Source of the DNA: Euphorbia lathyris
Taxonomy: Eukaryota > Streptophyta > Magnoliopsida > Malpighiales > Euphorbiaceae
DNA length: 64,000 bases
Assembly (NCBI RefSeq): GCF_963576675.1
Contig: NC_088915.1
Coordinates: forward strand, 37,787,501 to 37,851,500
Reading direction: 5' to 3'
In this document: positions 45,312 to 58,445 of the stretch, in pieces
Position numbering within the stretch: the stretch's first letter is position 1
Layout: each line of letters starts with the position of its first letter
The notes under the pieces: generated by a model
Told to the model about the DNA's origin: nothing
Database searches by the model: none
What the model saw: the letters and a program-made list of their open reading frames with translations, nothing else
Made by a program: the position numbers and the translations under genes

Positions 45312-46821
45312 CAATGTTATCAGAACCGGACCGGACATCAAACCGGATTTATAATCGGGTCACGGGTCACTTAGTCAGATCGGATGGCTCGGATTGGTCA
45401 GATCGGATGACGTAATTTTTTTTTTTGGTAGGAACAGGAAAGAAAAAAAACAAGCACCAAAAAACTATCCTGGGATTAGTTTAGGGAAGCTAACCCCAAT
45501 CCTATCATCTAACAGAAGAGACGAGAGAAAAGGAGGGGGTCCGAAAGGGTAGTAACACCTAACGTCCCCTCATGACCAGCCGCAGCTAACCGATCTGCAA
45601 CACGGTTCTGCTCTCTAAAAAAGTGAGTGAAATCTAAGGTCTCAAAGGAGGAGCGAAGCCTATTAATAGATCTGGAATGACGTAATTAATATATAAAAAA
45701 TATATAATTAATTTATTTTTATAAATTATATATAATACAATATATTTCATTAGATAAGTAAATACGAGTACAACATGACAATAGTAAGGATTAAAACCTT
45801 ACCCATATATAGGCCAAAGCCTAATATATGATCCACAAAGGGAATAGAAAAACTACAAAGAGCAGAAAATACCACAAAGGGAATATAAAGACTACAAAGA
45901 GCAAAAAATACCATAAAAGGTACATCTAAAATAAAAGGACAACAAATTTCATACTTCTCTCGAATCCAAATCCACCTGAAAGCAGCTTCAAACCAATCAC
46001 CATCATCTAATTTCTTCCGACTATTCGGATCTGAGTCCTTTATATTGGTGCAACCCCGTAGATCTACAGATCTACGTATAAGATAAGACGCTTCCGCTTT
46101 TGCTAAACCCGGAAAAAGTGTCAATGAAAGAGATATAGCTCAGGGATGCAAAACAAACGGAAAAAATCCAAAGAAAAGTATGAACTTCAACTGAAAAAAA
46201 AGAAACAAAATACCAATAAAAGCTAAAAAAGTAGGAATAAAGCCATAGATGGGAGGAAGAAGAAGGAAGATAATCTTCCTTCTTCCTCCTCCAGATCTAG
46301 TTCTTTTTGTTACTGATTAAGGTTTAAATCGGAAAATGAGGCCGGATTTGGTTTGAAAAATGGAAGAAAAAGGAAAGATGAAGGAGGTGGAAGAGGGGAG
46401 GGGCGGCGAGGGTTTCAGAGAGAGGCTATAATCTTAAGCTGAAAAGATATTGGCCCCATTTATGGTCACGGAGAGTCCTAATCTAAGAACTATGAGAATT
46501 TGAAATAAAAGAGTTTCCCACATCGGAAGTTTGAGGAAACCAATCAAAGGCTAGGTAGTATAAATAAAGGCATAACATCATCACAAAGAAATTGACTTAA
46601 GTTGATAAACGGGCTAGCACATTTATGCGCGCCACAGTTAACTTTTATAATCAAACTGGGATAAATTAATTATATATTTTGTTGACCGCCGGTTTCCGGT
46701 CTGATCCCGGTTCAATCCGGTTTGTTGCAAATGCAACAAACCAGTTCAACTCGGATCGGAGTTCTAACCGTTTTCCGGTTCAACTGGTCGAATCGGTTGG
46801 TCCGGTCTGAGTTATATAACA
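45312..46821. mobile_element. Non-autonomous MULE-like element with CCGG-rich ends
   Basis: The left end reads ATGTTATCAGAACCGGACCGG. The right end, reversed, reads ATGTTATATAACTCAGACCGG. Both ends continue with dense CCGGTT/ACCGG words. The 11-bp direct repeat TTGATAAATTG flanks it at 45301-45311 and 46822-46832, in the 9-11-bp range of MULE target duplications. The interior holds a LINE fragment and an unassigned 124-codon minus-strand frame (46124-45750) with a repeated ACTACAAAGAGCA segment. It may be a captured or chimeric interior. Confidence 0.65.
45418..45676 (-). mobile_element. Truncated LINE 3' end inserted in the MULE-like element
   Basis: The minus strand encodes HFFREQNRVADRLAAAGHEG, the last part of a LINE RNase H, and runs into a 3' A tail (T run at 45416-45426). 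ATGACGTAATT at 45407-45417 and 45677-45687 is an 11-bp target duplication. Confidence 0.85.
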
Positions 46822-46832
46822 TTGATAAATTG

Positions 46833-47984
46833 TATTAATCTGCTAATAAGTCGTTTAATGGCAGTTCCATCTATCACTTTATTGTGAAAGACCAGATTGG
46901 CCCGCTCGACAAAGCTACAGCTAATGGTGACAGAGAACGACCCTGCCATTTCCTCCTTGACATCAATGGTCTTTTTTTCCCACAACATCACAATACTCCT
47001 GCACTGCCCTCCGCGTGCTTATCAACCAATAAAAAACATATAAATTTAATTAATCTCTAACTAATCTTTGAAAGCTCTACTCATCTAATTAACGTGCAAT
47101 ATCTTTTACAATTTTGTATGATGTCATAAATCTATTTATGTAGATGTGGTAATATTACATAATTTTACACACACTAAAGTGTAAGTTTATTTTCATTCAA
47201 TAACCATGGAACTAATGTAATGAAGTAATTATATTTTTGAAAGTTTTATACGATTATATTACTAAATTTTAAGTTACTTGTTTTGTGATTTAATATAATT
47301 CATTAAGATATCATCTACTAAATGTATTGTCGTATTGATAAGATTATAGTAGATGGAATCATTATATTACACAAGTTCTTCAATAGATTACTCTATTGAA
47401 AGAAAATTGTGTTCTGATAATTGTGACATGTTTTTATGATTAATTTTCAATACGCTACAATGTTTAAGTGAAGATAAATAGTTTCTACTAAAAGAAATTT
47501 TTTTTTTTTTTTTTAATAAGTATGAAGAATTTAATATAGTTTGAACAAAATGGAAAAAGAATATAGTTGTAAGAGCTGAGGGTAAATTAGTAAAAGGGGG
47601 AGTAGTTTGGGGATAAGGAAGAAAAGAGAGACGCTGACTTTTGTTTTGTTTGGATTATCCAATAATAAAAGAAATATTGGATAAGGAAAGCGTTATCCTA
47701 GGAGTATTTAGCATTTCATTAATTAATTAATATAAACCCTATCCTATTGTTATTCTCAATCATTGCAATTTCCAATAAAATATCTTTCCTACTTTTCTCT
47801 TTTTGATGATGGGGGTAAGCTTCAATTTTTTTTCTTTTATTTTCTCTGTACATTAAGCCTTTAAAGCATAAAATGATACTGTAGTAGTAAAATTTCTAAG
47901 TAACAATCAATTTTATCCAATTTATTCCAACGTGCTAATTTTATCCTTATTTGTTTAGTATTTCAAATTAGTTTATCAATAATT
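46833..47984. other. AT-rich spacer
   Basis: Nothing coding was recognised. Contains a T tract of about 17 bases at 47498-47514. Confidence 0.45.
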
Positions 47985-48595
47985 CAACTCAACTATTAAA
48001 TACCGTTCCCAAATTACTTATCACCATCTCTTTTGGACTTTTTTGTCCTTCTCATAATTTTAATCAAAAACTAAAAATTCTCTCTCCAAAATCATAAACC
48101 CGAACAACAATAATTGAAATTATGAAAATAATTGATGTGTGACAATCCGAATCCCGAAAATGGATGATTACGAGTCGGAAACATTAAGATTACATCTTTT
48201 TATCAAAGAACTCATGAAATAATAAATATTTTTCATGACGATTTTGCATTTTTCATCACAAAAAATTGAATGATTTAGTATTTTTCGTCACTAAAAATTT
48301 TACGATTTTGCATATTTCAAAAATTGACCTAAACGGATGCGGCGTACCGCCCGACCTATGGCAGGAACGAATGCGGCATACCGTTCGACCCATGGCGGGA
48401 ACGGCTGCGGCATACCGTTCGACCCATGGTGGGAACGGATGCGGCATCCGCTCCCGCCATAGGTCGAACGGTATGCCGCATCCGTTTAGGCTAAATTTTG
48501 AATTTTCTCTCAAAAAAAAAAAAATTATGCCAAGGGCAAAATTTTCCAAAGAAAGCGGTGATAAGTAATTTAAGAGCGGTAAATAGCAATACCCA
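47985..48595. mobile_element. Short MULE-derived element with a 34-bp unit array
   Basis: The left end has AAATACCGTTCCC followed by AAATTACTTATCACC. The right end, reversed, has TATTTACCGCTC followed by AAATTACTTATCACCGC, so the ends form an inverted repeat of about 60 bp with mismatches. The right end also matches the base pattern of the MULE-B right end (GGGCA...GCGGTNA...GCGGTANATAGCAATACC). No transposase is encoded. Exact termini and the TSD are uncertain. Confidence 0.65.
48328..48490. repeat. GC-rich inverted repeat made of exact 34-bp units
   Basis: GCGGCATACCGTTCGACC units start at 48339, 48373, 48407 and 48441, exactly 34 bp apart. The last part returns in reverse complement, and CCTAAACGGATGCGGC (48328-48343) pairs perfectly with 48475-48490. 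Each unit holds two small dyads, CGGCATACCG and CCATGG/CCTATGG-type. Confidence 0.92.
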
Positions 48596-49235
48596 TAAAT
48601 CAAATACCCTTCTGTATTTTGATAAATTATTTATAATTGTGTCAATAAATAATTTTTTTTGTAATGCATGTATATTTGTAGTAAATGTTTTAAGTAATTT
48701 TTTTTCTTTTTGTGTTTGGTGTATATTTCTCAAAACTTAATGGTTGACGTTTTAACATATTGTTTGTAACTGTGTCAGTGATACATAATAAATATTTTAG
48801 ATATAATTAATGTTTATTAGATTTAATGTGACGGTTAAATAACGATAAACCAGTATGTTCAATTTTTTTTATTAGATTGTAGTAAAATTGACCTTATTTC
48901 ACAATGTTAAGGTTAAAAATTCATTATTTCATACACTTGGAGTAAATATACACTTCTCCAAGAATAATAGAGATAAATTTAAATTTTATGTTTTTAATTT
49001 TCTATTTAAATGTGTTAGTTTTAATGTGTTAGTTTTACAAATTTACTCCATCGATTTTATATAGAGATATAAAATTGGGTCAAATAGGAGGCCAATCTAC
49101 ATATTTAGACCAATTACCCAACACATTATATATCTAAACTATTTATTTACGAATCGAAACCATTTTTTCATCATCATGTTTCTTCTTCCTCTCTTTGTTT
49201 CTCTCTTCTTGTGCAAATTGAAGACATTATAAAAT
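48596..49235. other. AT-rich spacer with a copy of the right-flank minisatellite
   Basis: AAAATTGACCTTATTTCACA (and on to TTAAGGT) at about 48886 recurs at 63177 beyond MULE-B. A pyrimidine-rich unit GAATCGAAACCATTTTTTCA...TTGTGCAAATT at 49154-49220 recurs at 63275-63407. No gene. The last 9 bp (49227-49235) are the left MULE-B TSD. Confidence 0.7.
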
Positions 49236-49500
49236 GTGAGCGACTATATACCGCCCCCTAATTCCGGTTCACCGCACCCTGTTGACCATATTGCCCTTCT
49301 CATTATTTCAAACAAGAAATTTGAAAATTCCAAATCCTCTCTACTTTCTTTCCGTTTTCAAAAAACCGACCTAAAACGACATGGCACCAAAAGTAGGCAA
49401 GGGCAAAGGATACATGGGTATTACGGTAAGTTTTTCCGTTCAAATAATTAACGAATTCATGATTTTTAGCTCCGAAATCGGCAAAAAAAACCAGAATTCG

Positions 49501-49699
49501 CACCAGGCGGGTGCGATTTACTTGTTCCGCCTACGGTGGAACGCACGAACTGTGCGTTCCACCGTAGGTGGAACAAGTACGCGCCGCGCGCTCCACCTAC
49601 GGTGGAACGCGTATGAGCCACGCGCTCCACCTTATGGTGGAGCGCGCGGTGCGCCCGTTTGGCCCGTCGGCCAGGTGGTGTAAGCCACCCGCCCAGGCC
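49501..49699. repeat. GC-rich 34-bp unit array in PMD intron 1
   Basis: Dyads of the type CCACCTACGGTGG recur with TCC anchors at 49526, 49558, 49592 and 49626 (spacings 32, 34, 34). They alternate with GCGTATGAGCCACGC-type dyads. Outer words CAGGCGGGTG (49504) and CACCCGCCCAGG (49686) pair. The array lies wholly in the intron 49426-49820. Confidence 0.9.
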
Positions 49700-50829
49700 A
49701 AAAACAGGCCAGATTTTGTTTTTTTTTTAAAATTGTACGGACCGGACGTAGGCAGACCCGAACACATAAAAAATAAAAAATTTATGGTAAATTGAATATA
49801 ATAAATAAATAATATTACAGGATGAGGCGGGATCTGACCCCAGACACATGTCTTCACATCTTGTTACTGCATCTGCTCGGCGGGACCGGACGGAGCAGCA
49901 ACGGTTATTGGCGGCCGCCCGGAAGGCACATGCAGCACAGGCGGAGCGTTATGAGGGACAGGATGAGGCGGCTGATATAGAGATGGATGGAGATGACTCT
50001 ATGTCTCGTCCTAGTTCTGATACTATCCCCATACCTCGTGGCGTCGTGACGAGGGGTCGAGACGGACGATTTTCTTCTACCGCAGGATCGTCTTCTGGTA
50101 AGAGAAATTTAAAAATCTGCTTATTTTTATTTGTTTTAATCGTGATTATTGGAAAATATACAAAAAATTTAATGTAAACCGTTTAATGTAATTTCAGGTA
50201 GCAGCAAGCGATCGAGGAGTGCACCAGAGGATGACTGGGTTGTGAAGGACCCCGTACCCGGGGGTCCATTTGATGGTGCTGTGATCCCGAGCTTTCTGGG
50301 ACATGTTGCATGTGCTATCTGGGCCGGTCAGGATAGGGGCGTCCTTAGGTGTCATACTAGATCAAGGTATTGCTCGAAGCTGAGATTATGGTACAGTGGT
50401 TCTTCCGAGACGATCCAGTCGCGTATCGAGTCATCTGGCATGTTCCATTTACCTGGTATTATGCACAGTCATATAGATGCTGCTCTGATCACGGCATTTG
50501 TAGAGCGGTGGCAGCCAGACACGTCATCATTTCACATGCCGTTCGGCGAAATGACCATTTTGATGCATGATGTGTGGGAGATATTGCGCATCCCCGTAGA
50601 TGGTGCCATGGTGACTGCTGATGCGACTATTGATGAGCTTAAGGAGTGCGTGATGGATTTGTTTGGGATGACTCGGGTTGAGTTAGATGCCCGTCACTAT
50701 TCCTCTGGTGGTATACGAGCCGCTTCCGTCATGGAGCACTGTAGAGGTGATCGGATTCCTGAGACCTAGGCTATAGCTTGGACGTGGCTGATGCTCGGTT
50801 CCACCTTGTTCGTAGACAAGAGTGGTGAC

Positions 50830-52689
50830 TGTTGGAAATTAGGCTAAGGTATAGCAGCGGAAATATAAAAATTTTAGCCTACTTCCATATAACCATATGA
50901 TCCATTAATCGTTATTTCATATAAAGAGGGTTAAGAAGAAATACCTTACGATGAACAATCTACCGTTGTTAATGAAGTGCCCACAACTCTAATCCGAGTT
51001 CCCAAGCACAAAGTAAAACACAAGAAGATTAAGTTAGAATCAACCGTATGAGATGCAACCAAAATAGATTGCCTCTAATTAATCAACACAAGATCAAAGA
51101 AAAAGGGAGATAGATGAAATTAATCGATCAATGGAAGCCGTATGAATTCTTGTCCACGAACTAGGGGAGTCGAATTCTTTTCTCTCTCTCTCTTGCAAAA
51201 ATCGAAATTCACAAAAAGGGAGTATCTAGGCTTAGTCGAAATTCTATGTAGTAGGGGGTATATATAATCACTTGTATCTAAACCCTAGTTAGATAGGAAT
51301 AGGTTACTTAATAGGAATTCCATTCGGAATAGAATTCCTAATTATTATCTCACTATATATCTAATATATCTAGGATAATAATAAACAACCTTATTGGATA
51401 ATAATAGGAGTATATTAATCTAATTAAAACTCCTAACTTAATTATCTCTTAATTAATTTAATTCATATTCCTAATCAAATTAGGATTAATAAAATCAAAA
51501 TAATTAATTACTAATTATATATAAATTTCGGCCCCCTTTAATTAAATGGGCCTTACTGGGCTCAATTGGGCTTCCATCAATTAATAACATCCATCTCTCT
51601 TTTGGTTCCAAGTCTTATGTGTGATCCATTAGGTTTTTACTACTTCTGGCCGTATGCAACTATTAAATTAATTTCTTCAAGAATTATATTTAATCTTTGC
51701 ATAACGGAATGATGTACTGAGTATGTTATTGGCAAGTCTGTAATCATTCCCCCAGAGTCCGTTAAGAAGACAGGTTGATTCCGTCGTTAACCTTTCCGTA
51801 TTAGTTACAGTATAATTCGATCATTTATCAACTACATCCTTGAACTGAATCTTATGACTACGGATGATGTCAAGTCACATATAGCGAGACGTTCGTTTTA
51901 CTTGTACAGGCCGAGTCAACTCAAATAGATAGGTTAAGTGAAATCTGTATTTCAAGTCTTAAGCTATCACCTTGCAAGGATTTAGAGTCGAGTCTTCCAC
52001 AAGCGATCCTTGGATGTATCTCCCATTAATCGGGAGTGATAAATGCTCAATCCAATGTATAACTACCCTGACATTACCTCCTGTGACACCTAACCTTTGC
52101 CGTTCACACCCCAGAGTCATCTCTGTTAAGGATCGTGGGACAGCAGGATCAAAGTCTCACATTCAGTAATTCAGGATGACCAATTAACATTCCTTTGAGT
52201 CTGAGGATTAGTTATACCTATTAATACCAATGAGATGAACAGGTGATAAGGATGAATCTACCCATCCTGTTATCTCAAATCGGATCCCCAATCCTAATGA
52301 ACAACGTTTCATCGGATCTATGTAACTGTCTTGATATCTGTATATATGAAGCTCGTGAGATCAGCTTTCTGTCGGACAGAAGACATTGTTACATACAAGT
52401 CTCAACAGTGATATGTCAATCCCAAACATATCACTTGACTTGGGGTGGTTTTAAGTTTATCAGTTTACTATAAAGTTTTGTCCCACTTCATGCTTGTATG
52501 AACACTTTATAATCACTTTAAACAAACTTACGGATTTCCTTTTATTAGACTTTATTTAGTGCTTAAAAAGGGATTGCCTTTATATAGTTACAAAACATAT
52601 ATCTCATTAAACAAATGATATAAAGAACAATTCATTTACATTAAGTTTGTATCCTAGAACAATTGTCTATAGGACACTAAACCCCAATA
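50830..52689 (-). repeat. Angela-like Copia 3' LTR (1860 bp)
   Basis: Near-identical to 58446-60303. A minus-strand polypurine tract (AAGTGGGAGTA) abuts it at 52690. Conserved small open frames in both LTRs come from the duplication and are not taken as genes. Confidence 0.93.
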
Positions 52690-52703
52690 TACTCCCACTT
52701 GGA

Positions 52704-54830
52704 CTAAAGCCAATTGTTTCTAAAACTTATCCCAGTAGAAGTTAAATGACGATCATGTACTTTATGGGTTAAAGGCTTTGTCAACGGATCTGCAACATTG
52801 TCCTCTGTAGGTACTCTTTCTATTCTCACATCTCCTCTAGCCACAATCTCTCTAATGATGTGGTATCGCTTAAGGTAATGCTTGGATGCATTATGAGACC
52901 GTGGTTCCTTTGCTTGCGCAATGGCTCCATTGTTATCACAGTACAATGTAATGGGATTGACAATGTCAGGCACCACACCTAGTTCTGTAATGAACTTTCT
53001 AATCCAAACTGCTTCCTTTGCTGCTTCTGCAGCGGCGATATACTCTGACTCGGTCGTAGAGAAAGCCACGCTTCCCTGCTTGGAACTCTTCCAACTGACC
53101 GCGCCCCCATTCAAGATAAACAGGTATCCTGATTGGGATTTAAAATCATTCTCATCTGTGAGATGACTAGCGTCTGAAAATCCTTCTATTTTCAGATCTC
53201 CTTCTCCGTACACTAGGAACATATCTTTAATCCTTCTCAAGTACTTAAGAATGTTCTTGACGACAATCCAATGCTCATCTCCCGGATTCCCTTGGTAATG
53301 ACTCGTTACAGATAACGCGAACGCTACGTCAGGTCTAGTGCATAGCATAGCATACATAATCGAACCGATCGCGCTGGCGTACGGGACTACAGCCATGCGT
53401 CGTTTGTCATCATCAGTTTTAGGACATTGATGATTGTTTAACTTTACTCCATGTAGCATGGGTAAGTTACCTCGTTTTGATTCAAGCATGCTAAACCGAT
53501 TTAGCACCTTTTCAATGTATGTAGCCTGTGAAAGACCAAGCAGTCTTCTCGATCTATCTCTATAGATCTTTATACCAAGTATATAAGCTGCTTCACCAAG
53601 GTCTTTCATTGAGAAGTTACCGGATAACCATACTTTTACCGACTGTAATAGAGCAATGTCATTTCCCATTAACAGTATATCGTCCACATATAGTATGAGA
53701 AATGCTATAGAGCTCCCACTTGTTTTCTTGTAAATGCAAGCTTCTTCGCAATTTTGTTCGAAACCAAATTGTTTTATGGTTTCGTCAAAACGCTTATTCC
53801 AGCTTCTAGATGCTTGCTTGAGTCCATAAATGGATCTCTGAAGTTTGCAAACTTTATTTGCATCATTCGATATGAAACCTTCAGGCTGCATCATATATAC
53901 ATCCTCAAGCAGGTTTTCGTTTAGGAAAGCTGTTTTCACATCCATTTGTCAAATCTCATAATCGAAGTGAGCGGCAATTGCAAGCATGATTCTGATTGAT
54001 TTGGACATAGCCACAGGAGAGAAAGTTTCGTCATAATCAATTCCTTGCTTCTGACGATATCCTTTCGCTACTAACCTAGCTTTGTAGGTGCTAACCTTTC
54101 CATCCATGTCTGTCTTCTTTTTGAAGATCCACCTACACCCAATGGGAATTATCCCTTCGGGTGGATCAACCAAAGTCCACACTTGGTTAGTATACATGGA
54201 ATCCATTTCAGAATCCATGGCCTCAAGCCATGCTTTAGAATCTGGACTAGTAAGAGCCTCTTCATAGTTTTCGGGTTCTTCGTCTAACATGGGAACCTCA
54301 TTATCATCTCCCACTAGAAAACCATATCTAACTGGGAGTTCACGAACTCTTCGTGATCTACGAATAGGTGGCACTGGAGTCTCATCTAATGGGACTTCTT
54401 CGGGTACCTCAACCGCTTCTGTTGTTTCAGTCGGTGTTTCTTCTTCTTGAACTTCGTCAAGTTCAATCACGCATCCCTTTTGTGTTTCTTCGAGAAACTC
54501 TTTCTCTAAGAAGGTTGCGTGCTTGGATACGATTACTTTCTGATCATCTGGATGATAGAAGTAATATCCTATAGTTTCCTTAGGGTATCCAATGAAGAAA
54601 CATTTATCAGATTTCGAATCTAGTTTGTCGGACGCAATGCGTTTGACAAACGCTGAACAACCCCATACTCTCATGAATGAGAACACGGGTTTCCTACCAA
54701 CGAACAATTCATATGGTGTGGAACTAGCGGATTTAGTTGGTACTCGATTTAGGGTGAAGAGGGCAGTTTCTAAGGCATAGCTCCAGAACGTCTTTGGAAG
54801 TAAGGCCATGCTCATCATGGATCGTACCAT
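52704..54830 (-). pseudogene. Angela-like Copia pol: integrase end, RT, RNase H
   Basis: Reads from the integrase tail (SMALLPKTFWSYALETA) through KARLVAKGYRQKQGIDYDET, a TGA at 53946-53948, MDVKTAFLNENLLEDVYM and the RT catalytic LYVDDILLMG. RNase H follows with FSDASHLTDENDFKSQSG, FSTTESEYIAAAEA and LYCDNNGAIAQA. It ends at 52704. The reverse transcriptase and RNase H are complete in motif content. Confidence 0.92.
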
Positions 54831-56593
54831 ATCTAGTAGGGTACGATTTCTCCTCTCAGATACACCATTGTGTTGTGGTGTATAGGGAGGTCAGTTAGAT
54901 AATTCAGAAAATCATCTGAAAGATATTCGCCACCTCGATCAGATCGAAGCGTCTTTATTTTCCTTTCTAGTTGATTTTCCACTTCATTCTTGAAGCATTT
55001 GAATTTCTCAAAAGCTTCTGATTTGTGCTTCATCAAGTAGACGTAACCATATCGGGTATGGTCATCTATGAAGCTTATGAAGTATCTGAATCCTCCTCTT
55101 GCTTGGACTGACATAGGACCGCATACATCTGAATGAATAAGTCCTAGAGTGTCTGATACACGCTCACCTTTATTGCTAAAGGGTGTCTTTGTCATTTTAC
55201 CTTTTAAACATGATTCACATGTTTCCAATGATTCATGATCGATTGGATCTATAAGCCCATCTGAATGTAGCTTTAGCATGCGTCTCTTGTTTATATTGCC
55301 TAAACGACAATGCCACAAGTAAGTTGAATTATCTATCTTATGTCTTTTGGTATCAATTGCAAAAACAGGAGTTTTGTCATCCAACACATAAATCCCATTT
55401 TGTGATATTCCTGAAAAATAAAAGATCGAATCTTTATAAAAATTGCAACTATTGTTCTTTATTGAAATATGAAAACCGTCGTCAACAAGACGGCTAATAG
55501 AAATAATGTTGCGAGACATTTCAGGAACGTATAAACAATTCCTTAATTCTATTACAAGCCCAGAGGGCAAAGATAAAACATAATCTCCAATTGCGATGGC
55601 GGTAACTCTTGCTCCATTTCCCACTCGCAAGTTTATGCTTCCTTTCTTTAGTTCCTTAGTCTATTTTAGCTCTTGCATATTTGTACAAATATGAGATCCA
55701 CATCCGGTATCAAGTACCTAAGATTCAGACAGTGAAACTGTATTTATTTCAATATAAAACATACCAGATGTTGAAGCACCGCCGTTTCCCTTCTTGAGGG
55801 AGGCTAGGTACTCCTTGCAGTTCCTCTTCCAATGCCTGTCTTTACCACAGAAGTGGCACTCTCCTTTGGGCTTCTTCACTTCCTTTCCCTTTGCTTTGTT
55901 GGGCACGGCTTTCTTACCTTTCTTGGGATATTTAGGATTAGGATAATTCCCTTTCCTCTTCTTTGATCCCTTAATGACAAGAGCCGGTATGGCTTTGTCT
56001 TTCTTTATATTGGGCTCAACCGACTTGAGCATATTTGCAAGCTCTTCAAGAGAGGTTTGCAAGTCATTCATCTGATAGTTCATAATGAATTGTGAATAAC
56101 TTTCTGGGAGGGATTGAAGAATTAAGTCTACACTTAATTCGTTATCCATCGCAAATCCAATACTAGAAAGTTTGGTAATGTAGCCAATCATCTTGACACA
56201 ATGTGTCATGACAGATGTGCCCTCTTGCATCCTACTACGATATAGCAACTTGGATATCTCGTAGCGTTCGCACCTGGTTTGTTTCCCAAACAATTCCTTT
56301 AGGTGTATGATGATGGAATAGGCATCCATTTCCTCATGTTGCCTTTGTAATTCCGGTGTCATCGATGCAAGTATGATGCATCCGGCATGATCATCATCAG
56401 CCTTATGCTTCTAGTAAGCATCAATTTCCTCAATGGGAGCATCATCAGCAGGGATAGGGGGTATCGATGTATCAAGTACATACCCTATCTTATCGAACTT
56501 CAAAACAATTTTGAGGTTACGAAACCAGTCGGTGAAGTTTGAACCATTCAACTTGTTATTGGTAAGAATGTTTTGCAGATTGGTTTTAGTCAT
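54831..56593 (-). pseudogene. Angela-like Copia gag, protease and integrase core
   Basis: Gag starts at 56593 (MTKTNLQNILTNNKLNGSNF). A TAG at 56411-56413 splits it. The knuckle CHFCGKDRHWKRNC is near 55860-55815. After a stop at 55718 comes the protease block VLDTGCGSHIC, and a further TAG lies near 55661. Integrase has HCRLGNINKRRM, CESCLKGK, IHSDVCGPM and TLRSDRGGEYLSDDF. A deletion and frameshift near 54890 remove part of the segment before the catalytic Glu. The same minus frame otherwise runs from gag to integrase. Confidence 0.9.
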
Positions 56594-58432
56594 GATTTTA
56601 AGAGTGTGCGTTTAATTAAACCTGAGAGTGAGAAAGAGTAAACGTATGTCATTCATTTGCTTAAAGTATATCAATCTAAAATTATAGGACTTTTAGTTTA
56701 TTTTAGATTGCTCCCACTATTTTGACAAATTAATAGCCCTCCATATTAATTCGAAGAATTTCACAAATCTTTTAGTGAGCTAGGATCCTAACTCCTGAGA
56801 TTTCGCCTTGAGTTTACTCAACAAGCTAGTCTCATTCATTAGGTAGATTCATATGATCAATCACATCTCTAATGTGATTCCTAGGTTATTGGGTTACTAA
56901 CCACATTAGTAACTAATATGCTATTCATATTAATCCCAACCATCTTGCCCATCAGTTTATGACAACATGAGTTTACTCATCCAATTATCATAATCTAATT
57001 TAAGTATTACCCCATATTCATGAAAGAACGATTTTTGATAATTCAGGTGTTACCATAAGACCCCGAGCTTGAGTTTACTCAACAACCCAAAGGCCCCCAG
57101 TACTGCCGGCTGAATTATAATATTAGGGAGGGGCAACCGATTTTAATAACTTACTTATTTACTTAACTTTTTAATGAAGGATTTTATTTTAGGTCTCATA
57201 ATCTAACGTAGTCTTGATTTGCTTTAGCATACATCAGACACATACATTCACATACATTGGCGTTATGGACATATCATCTAAATTATTCCGTCGAGCCAGA
57301 GACGGAATAAAAGGGCAAACCTAAGGAAATACTAACTATTACATATTTCTCTTTAGGTCCTCCGTCTTCTTCATGGCGCCTTGAAATTACATATTAATTT
57401 CTATACTACTAAAGAAAACTTCAACTGAATTGAAGGGAATTAGATGAGAGGAGAAATTACAATAGATAGTAGATAGGCAGGACTCGCAGGCCCTATTTCA
57501 AAAATACCAAAAGACTAGAGAGAGAGTCCAAATATGTCCATAACTCCAAACATGCATAGACTCAATTAAATAAATTTAATTGGTTGATTACATAACTATC
57601 TTATGTAATATTTATGTTAATCACATTAACTTATCAAATTAACTATCATCCAATTTTACTTCTAATAGTTTCGTATCCTTTTATATTAAACTTTTAGGTT
57701 AATATAACTATACAAAACTTTAATTATGCATGTTCCAATTATTTAGATTTTAATTCATTTAACATTTTGATTTACAAATTGGTAAAACAAACTTTTAAAC
57801 AAATTTTCATTCGATAATCAAAAACAGAAAACTATCAATTTCTGAAATATATATATATTCAAATATAAAACGATTTTAAACCATTTAAAATCAAGTGGGT
57901 ATCGGGCCGGGCCCGAGAGTGGGCCGCTGCTGATTGGCAGCGGCCCTTAGGGCGCGCGGGACGCCGCTGCCTTGCGGCAGCGGCGCCCCAGCGCCGCACG
58001 CAGCTGCTGCCGCGAGGCAGCAGCCGCGCGCGATAGCGGCCAGTCGCGCCGCGAGGCGCGACTCGGCCCGCTATCGCGTTATATATATATATATATATGT
58101 ATCAGATTTTAAAACGATTTTAAAAACGATTTTAAAAATGATTTTCAGAAATAGGAAAAACTACAATAGGTTTCCGTTTTATCTTTAGATTTAATAAAAC
58201 TGATTTTATTAACCTAACTATAAAACTAATAGATTCTGTTATAATGATTATCAACCGAAATAATTAGGAACATATGCATAATCAATTTTAATTAACAATT
58301 AATTAAAACTTATTTATCCTTAGGATTAATTAATCAAAACTTATTTATCAATTAACCTAACCATAAATATTTATTCAATCCTATTGAAAAAACTTCTAAA
58401 TTTTCATATATGAAATAACGGATTTAACGATG
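56594..58432 (-). other. Angela-like Copia leader with a GC-rich hairpin cluster
   Basis: About 1.84 kb between PBS and gag, AT-rich and noncoding, apart from a GC-rich island at 57904-58078. The island holds four perfect stem-loops in a row: 57921-57946 (10-bp stem), 57962-57985 (10-bp), 58003-58024 (9-bp), and 58042-58063 (9-bp) inside an 11-bp outer stem 58029-58039/58068-58078. A (TA)n tract follows at 58079-58098. Confidence 0.8.
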
Positions 58433-58444
58433 GCTCTGATACCA
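58433..58444 (-). promoter_or_regulatory. Primer-binding site of the Angela-like Copia
   Basis: On the minus strand TGGTATCAGAGC follows the 5' LTR end CCAACA after one base; it is the initiator-Met-tRNA primer site. Confidence 0.9.
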
Positions 58445-58445
58445 C

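Noticed and set aside
48256..48603. Open frames on both strands over the GC-rich array at 48328-48490
   Set aside because: A repeat with a 34-bp period and inverted symmetry yields open frames on both strands by chance; no domain seen.
51972..52473. Small plus-strand open frames present in both Angela-like LTRs (also 59586-60087)
   Set aside because: They lie fully inside LTRs, antisense to the element. Their conservation comes from LTR duplication.
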